Shown: positions 60,057 through 64,000 of the stretch, one piece after another
Layout: each line of letters opens with the position of its first letter
Position numbering within the stretch: the stretch's first letter is position 1
Assembly (NCBI GenBank): GCA_954871525.1
Contig: OX940865.1
Location: forward strand, 24,350,420 to 24,414,419
From: Parietaria judaica
Lineage: Eukaryota; Streptophyta; Magnoliopsida; Rosales; Urticaceae
Length of the DNA: 64,000 bases
Direction: 5' to 3'
The notes under the pieces: model-generated
Seen by the model: the letters and a program-made list of their open reading frames with translations, nothing else
Databases searched by the model: none
What the model was told of the DNA's origin: nothing
Made by a program: the position numbers and the translations under genes

Positions 60057-61429
60057 GGGCCTACGATTTTGGGCTCATTATTCCAAGCCTATCGTTTCGT
60101 AATTGGGATTTCTATTGGTGTATTTTGATGTCGTGTCGTTTTAATAAGTTGAACCTGAATAAATAATCGGTAATTAGGTGTGTTTGGCATAGCTTATTTA
60201 GCCCGGTTTTTATTTTATTAAAAACTAAATTACTTTTTTGAAATATTGAATTATAAAAATATTAAAAAAAAAATCAACTTTTCCGTCGATACTTATGTCG
60301 GCATTGCGGCCAGTGGCGAAGCTAGCTTTTTCAACCGGGAGGGGCACTAATATATATTTTTAAATTTTTAAAAAATAATGTAATTTTTTTGAAAAATAAT
60401 ATTACTAACTCACAATGTCATTAGATAGCAATTTTATTAATCAGAAGAAATAACAAAATCTTAACCAATTTAAAAAAATTCAGAATCTAAATTTTAAGAG
60501 AGAAAAATATTTTGATAGTTTCTAAAGCACCATAAATTTATAGAATATATTCTAATTCAGTAAATCATTAGAATAGAAAACGAACTAAAGAGATGAGTAA
60601 AATAATAAAAACACAAGACTATACAGAATCAAAGTAAAAAAATCTTTTCAATAAAAGAATATTAAAAAATTTACTTATTTAAAGAAAAGCACATAACTAC
60701 ATCTTCTTACATCCTAAATCGTAACCGTTAGGCAACCTGGTTATTCTCATTCTTAACCTAACAAATTAATTTTGGGATAATGATTAACTTTTCATAAATT
60801 ATAAGTGTCGTGGGCTTGGTTGGATAAGATAGGATTATAACCTTATCTATAGTAAAATCTAAAGTTTTTATCTATATTAAAATGTAAATAAAAAAAAATA
60901 AAAAATAGAGAGGGGAAGGGAGAGTGGACATGACTCTGAGCCCAACATACCTTCGCCTTTGCATGCGGCATGCTCGTGAAATTTATACGGCATGCTCTAT
61001 TTTATTTTCCTGTTTATACTTATGTCGACATGCGGCGTGCTTGTATAATGAAGGGAACGAAACGGCATATGTATAAACATTTAGAACCTTGAGGCACGTA
61101 TTAATATTATCACTTTCCATCAACTTTTTACAACGGGTACATATTGTTTTTTGAATGGGTAACGGGTACATATTGTTCATGTGCAAATTCATCGTTTTAT
61201 TAAATACGACATGTCGTACGAGTTATGAGTTAATTAAATTCGTAACACAATGAATTAAAGGTTTAAAAGAATATATAATATTCAAATAAGCTGATTTACG
61301 AAGCTAAAAAGCCCATTAAGGAAACTAGCAATCGAAAGCCCACAAATATGAGTTATCCGTCTAAAAGCCCAAAGGCTATCCGTTGTCATTAGAGAATAAA
61401 AATGGCAGAATCGTCATAATACCTATCCG
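60057..61429. other. AT-rich region with transposon end
   Basis: A CAGTGGCGAAGCTAGC string at about 60312 is a further hAT-type terminus without a detected partner. Around 60285 and 61018 two similar ACTTATGTCGxCAT.GCGG blocks occur; GCATGC-containing words cluster at 60960-61035. No gene was supported. Confidence 0.4.
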
Positions 61430-61960
61430 GCTTCACCAATTCAAAATTGACAAAAGATTATGACTAAGAAGTCACATTCTCAACAACTCATTTCAGTCAA
61501 GGGTCCAGCTCGGTGTAAAGCACGCAGTCATGGAACACGTGTCAGTAGAACATCCAGTCAAGTCGGTTAGCTCGGAAGGACAACTCCAAGACTCCAAGAA
61601 GTCCAACAGGAAGATTGAAGGCTATGAATACCAGCCTCAGATGAAGAATCACACACGCATACTTTCTAGAAAGAATATAATGAGAGTATTCTGTCCGGCG
61701 AAATATTGTATTGAAAGTTTTTCTTTGTAATTTTTATAGTTCTTATCTTTCTTATCTCTCTTGGAGTGATTACTGCATGTAACTATCTGTCTATGCTTCT
61801 TATTACAATAAACTAATAAAGAACGTAGTCAACTACTGTCTTGAGACGAACCTCTCTAAAAAATCCACCGTCTTATTTATTTTCTTTCAGATATACGTAT
61901 AAACATTAGAGTGTTCAAGAGCTTGCAACAGAATTGATCGAATTTTATCAAAGCTAATTT
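61430..61960 (+). other. Possible LTR or endogenous pararetrovirus leader
   Basis: A GC-balanced stretch with a TATA-like GGCTATGAATACC (61620), followed by a CT/T-rich leader and AATAAA-like strings (61808-61825). The arrangement resembles the promoter and leader of an LTR or an integrated caulimovirid, but no coding motif, primer-binding site or repeat borders were found. Confidence 0.25.
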
Positions 61961-64000
61961 CAATATCATACATCCACAACTAACTTGTACTTTTGGATTT
62001 AAGAAACCACGTCAACACATATTACTTTTCAAAGAACAAGAAATAAGAAACACAACACAAAGATAAAACCCAAAGGTTCATATTAAGATAATTGCAGCCA
62101 AAGTACACAAAATCTAATCAACTAAGCAACAATGTTTATAGTGAAAAATAGTAGAAAAATATCATTACTTTGGTCCCCGTCCCTGTCGTAGAGAACGAAC
62201 GACATGTCTTTTCCGTCAAGATATTAATGTCTTATTTACACGACGACAAATGATATGTCATTTGTACGATGACAGAGTCCTACATCAACAATTCTAAACT
62301 GTTGTTTGCATTGCCACATCCAAAGGTGCCGAATATAACTAGCTTTCATGATTTTTAATTAAATGACTTAGAGTAAAACGTCATTTTTCGTAAATTGCAC
62401 TAAGTTTTGGTTTGATGAATATGCTCTACAATGTTAGTATGTAAATGTCTAACTTTATTGCAGGAGCTATTCAGTCTTTGTCATAGAATAACTTTTGCAA
62501 TAACTTGTAGCTCCTGTAATATCATATTGTTGGCAAAAAAAAAATCGTTACATTAATGACTCGCCCTAGACCCCAAAAAGTGTGAGGCCGACCCTCATTC
62601 TAAGTTATTCATTCTTTTGGTTCTAGGGTCATGGTCACCAAAGAGGACCGAGCTTGAATGTTGAAACTATATTTGTTTCATAGTGATAGCAAGGATCATT
62701 TGACTATTATCGGTTCAATTTTATAGCATTTATTTCTAACTCACGGGTTTTGGCAGTTATTGGAAGCATTCGAAGTATTGGCTTCAACAGAAGACTTAAT
62801 GGTTAGTTTTAATTCCCTAAGATTGTAACGTTATATGAATTGGTTGATCATTCATGGACTTCTTTTATATTTTTCATCAAATAAAAGTAGGGTGAGAAGT
62901 AACTTAGCAAGCTTGAAGATATCTTTGCCTTTTTCATTGTCCCTCGCCGAAACACAGTTTTCAAGAAACATCGTCTTTACCTTACCAAATTATGTGGGAC
63001 CTCTCAGATTCAGTTTTGCAGAAGGTTTTAGCGGTTTTAAATTACAATTAGGAACATTATCTACAAATAAATTGAAATTGATTTTGCCCAATTAAATTTG
63101 AAGGAAAAAACTACAAAATCAGAATAATAAATTTTTAAACGCAAATTATTTAGGAGGAATATAATTATTCACAAATCAATTAATTGGTGGTTTTAATTAT
63201 TATTTATAGATTTGAGCATTCTCTTTTTTAAAAATGTTTTTTCTAAATGAGCATTTGACTCATTAACTTTTTTTTAGTTCGAAATATATCTTTTGGAAAG
63301 TTTTGGTTGCTCCGAAAGAAAAGCCTTTTTGATGTATTCTCTTGAGGTATTTCGAGTGATTGAACTGGTTCTCTTATAGGAGCCATTTTTTTTTACTCTT
63401 CATTCGAGTCGAGTTTTACCTTGGTTCTAGGCCAGGTCGATTGTGGCCTGGCCAATCTTAAACCACTTTTTATCCTTGCACTTTATTCACCTTTTTCAAA
63501 TAAAATCTCTATATTGTATATAAAAAGGAATTTTAAGTGTCCTCTTAGTTTCGATTGGCTTGTTTTCGTGTGGTTTTTATCGGTTGGGTTAATCCTGGCA
63601 AAAGTATCAATACTTTCAAAAAGTGGACCAATAAATACCAATTCTTTTTAATGCCCGAACAAAGTTTCAATTCTTTAGTTTTGTGTTCCTATTGGTACCT
63701 CTGGAAAAAAAAATTCGTCCTCCATTGTTAATCATGCCACCGTTACAAAATTTTATCCACATTTCCGGAGTAAATTAGCCATCAGAAAGTTGGACGATCA
63801 AAGATAATCGTGGATATGTACTTAAAAGGGAGAAAAAATACTTTTTAATTCAACGCCAAAAACGGCATAATCCATGGGTTGGAATTTTCACGAAAGTGAT
63901 ATGAGGAGACAAAACAAGAGAAGTGGAATTTTATTCGGGTAAAAAAAAGCAATGGAATACAAAACCAAAACTTTTACGTGGCGTGAGCAACGTTGGAGGA
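61961..64000. other. AT-rich intergenic region to window end
   Basis: Only short unsupported ORFs. Around 62550-62600 the string GACTCGCCCTAGACCCC to GAGGCCGACCCTC looks like a hAT-type end fragment. Nothing else could be supported. Confidence 0.4.

Noticed and set aside
1..64000. CRISPR arrays, operons or prophage-like systems
   Set aside because: The window is plant nuclear DNA with introns; the only regular repeats are microsatellites and two-copy tandem duplications.

Overview
The window reads as nuclear DNA of a eudicot plant. The intergenic DNA is very AT-rich, with many AT microsatellites. The genes have GT-AG introns and encode plant-type proteins: SPX, S-type anion channel, VAP27, plastid CDP-diacylglycerol synthase and a GRAS/HAM factor with a miR171 site. 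No bacterial, organellar or CRISPR-like feature was seen. Gene models were built by hand from reading frame, splice sites and phase, with family assignments from memory of protein families; no search was run.

Layout. 335-7458 (-): a 15-exon, about 1457-aa nucleotidyltransferase-fold protein. 11010-13127 (+): an SPX3-like phosphate sensor with two P1BS-type boxes upstream. 14366-14881 (-): a four-TM protein of unknown family, with a large inverted repeat just upstream. 17.2-17.8 kb: an LTR-like copia remnant. 18290-19997 (+): an SLAH1/4-type anion channel broken by frameshifts. 22983-24805 (+): a VAP27-type ER contact-site protein. 25365-27285 (-): an acidic EF-hand protein. 28317-30883 (+): plastid CDP-DAG synthase (CDS4/5 type).

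30.9-48.0 kb is gene-poor: a roughly 2-kb segment duplicated in direct orientation (32.6-34.5 and 36.9-39.2 kb), two nonautonomous hAT-like elements between the copies, a MITE-like element, a tRNA-like retroposon copy and long GA, AT and AAT arrays. 48006-49907 (-): an intact HAIRY MERISTEM/SCL6-type GRAS gene with a perfect miR171 site. 50584-50872: a short hAT element with an exact 8-bp target duplication. 53152-56238 (-): an 11-exon fragment of a UTP10/HEATR1-like gene, in frame except for one TAA. 56499-56592: a tRNA-like retroposon with an 18-bp target duplication. 57.1-57.7 kb (-): a decayed copia reverse transcriptase. 58521-58767 (-): an orphan RPS15 last exon. 59.0-60.1 kb (+): a decayed hAT transposase. 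The rest to 64 kb is AT-rich with repeat debris.

The genes are ordinary independent plant loci and do not form a pathway. The interest lies in recent pseudogenisation (SLAH, UTP10-like, RPS15), in the short tRNA-like retroposon family, and in a local duplication whose two copies show presence/absence of transposons. I found no convincing undescribed multi-gene system.
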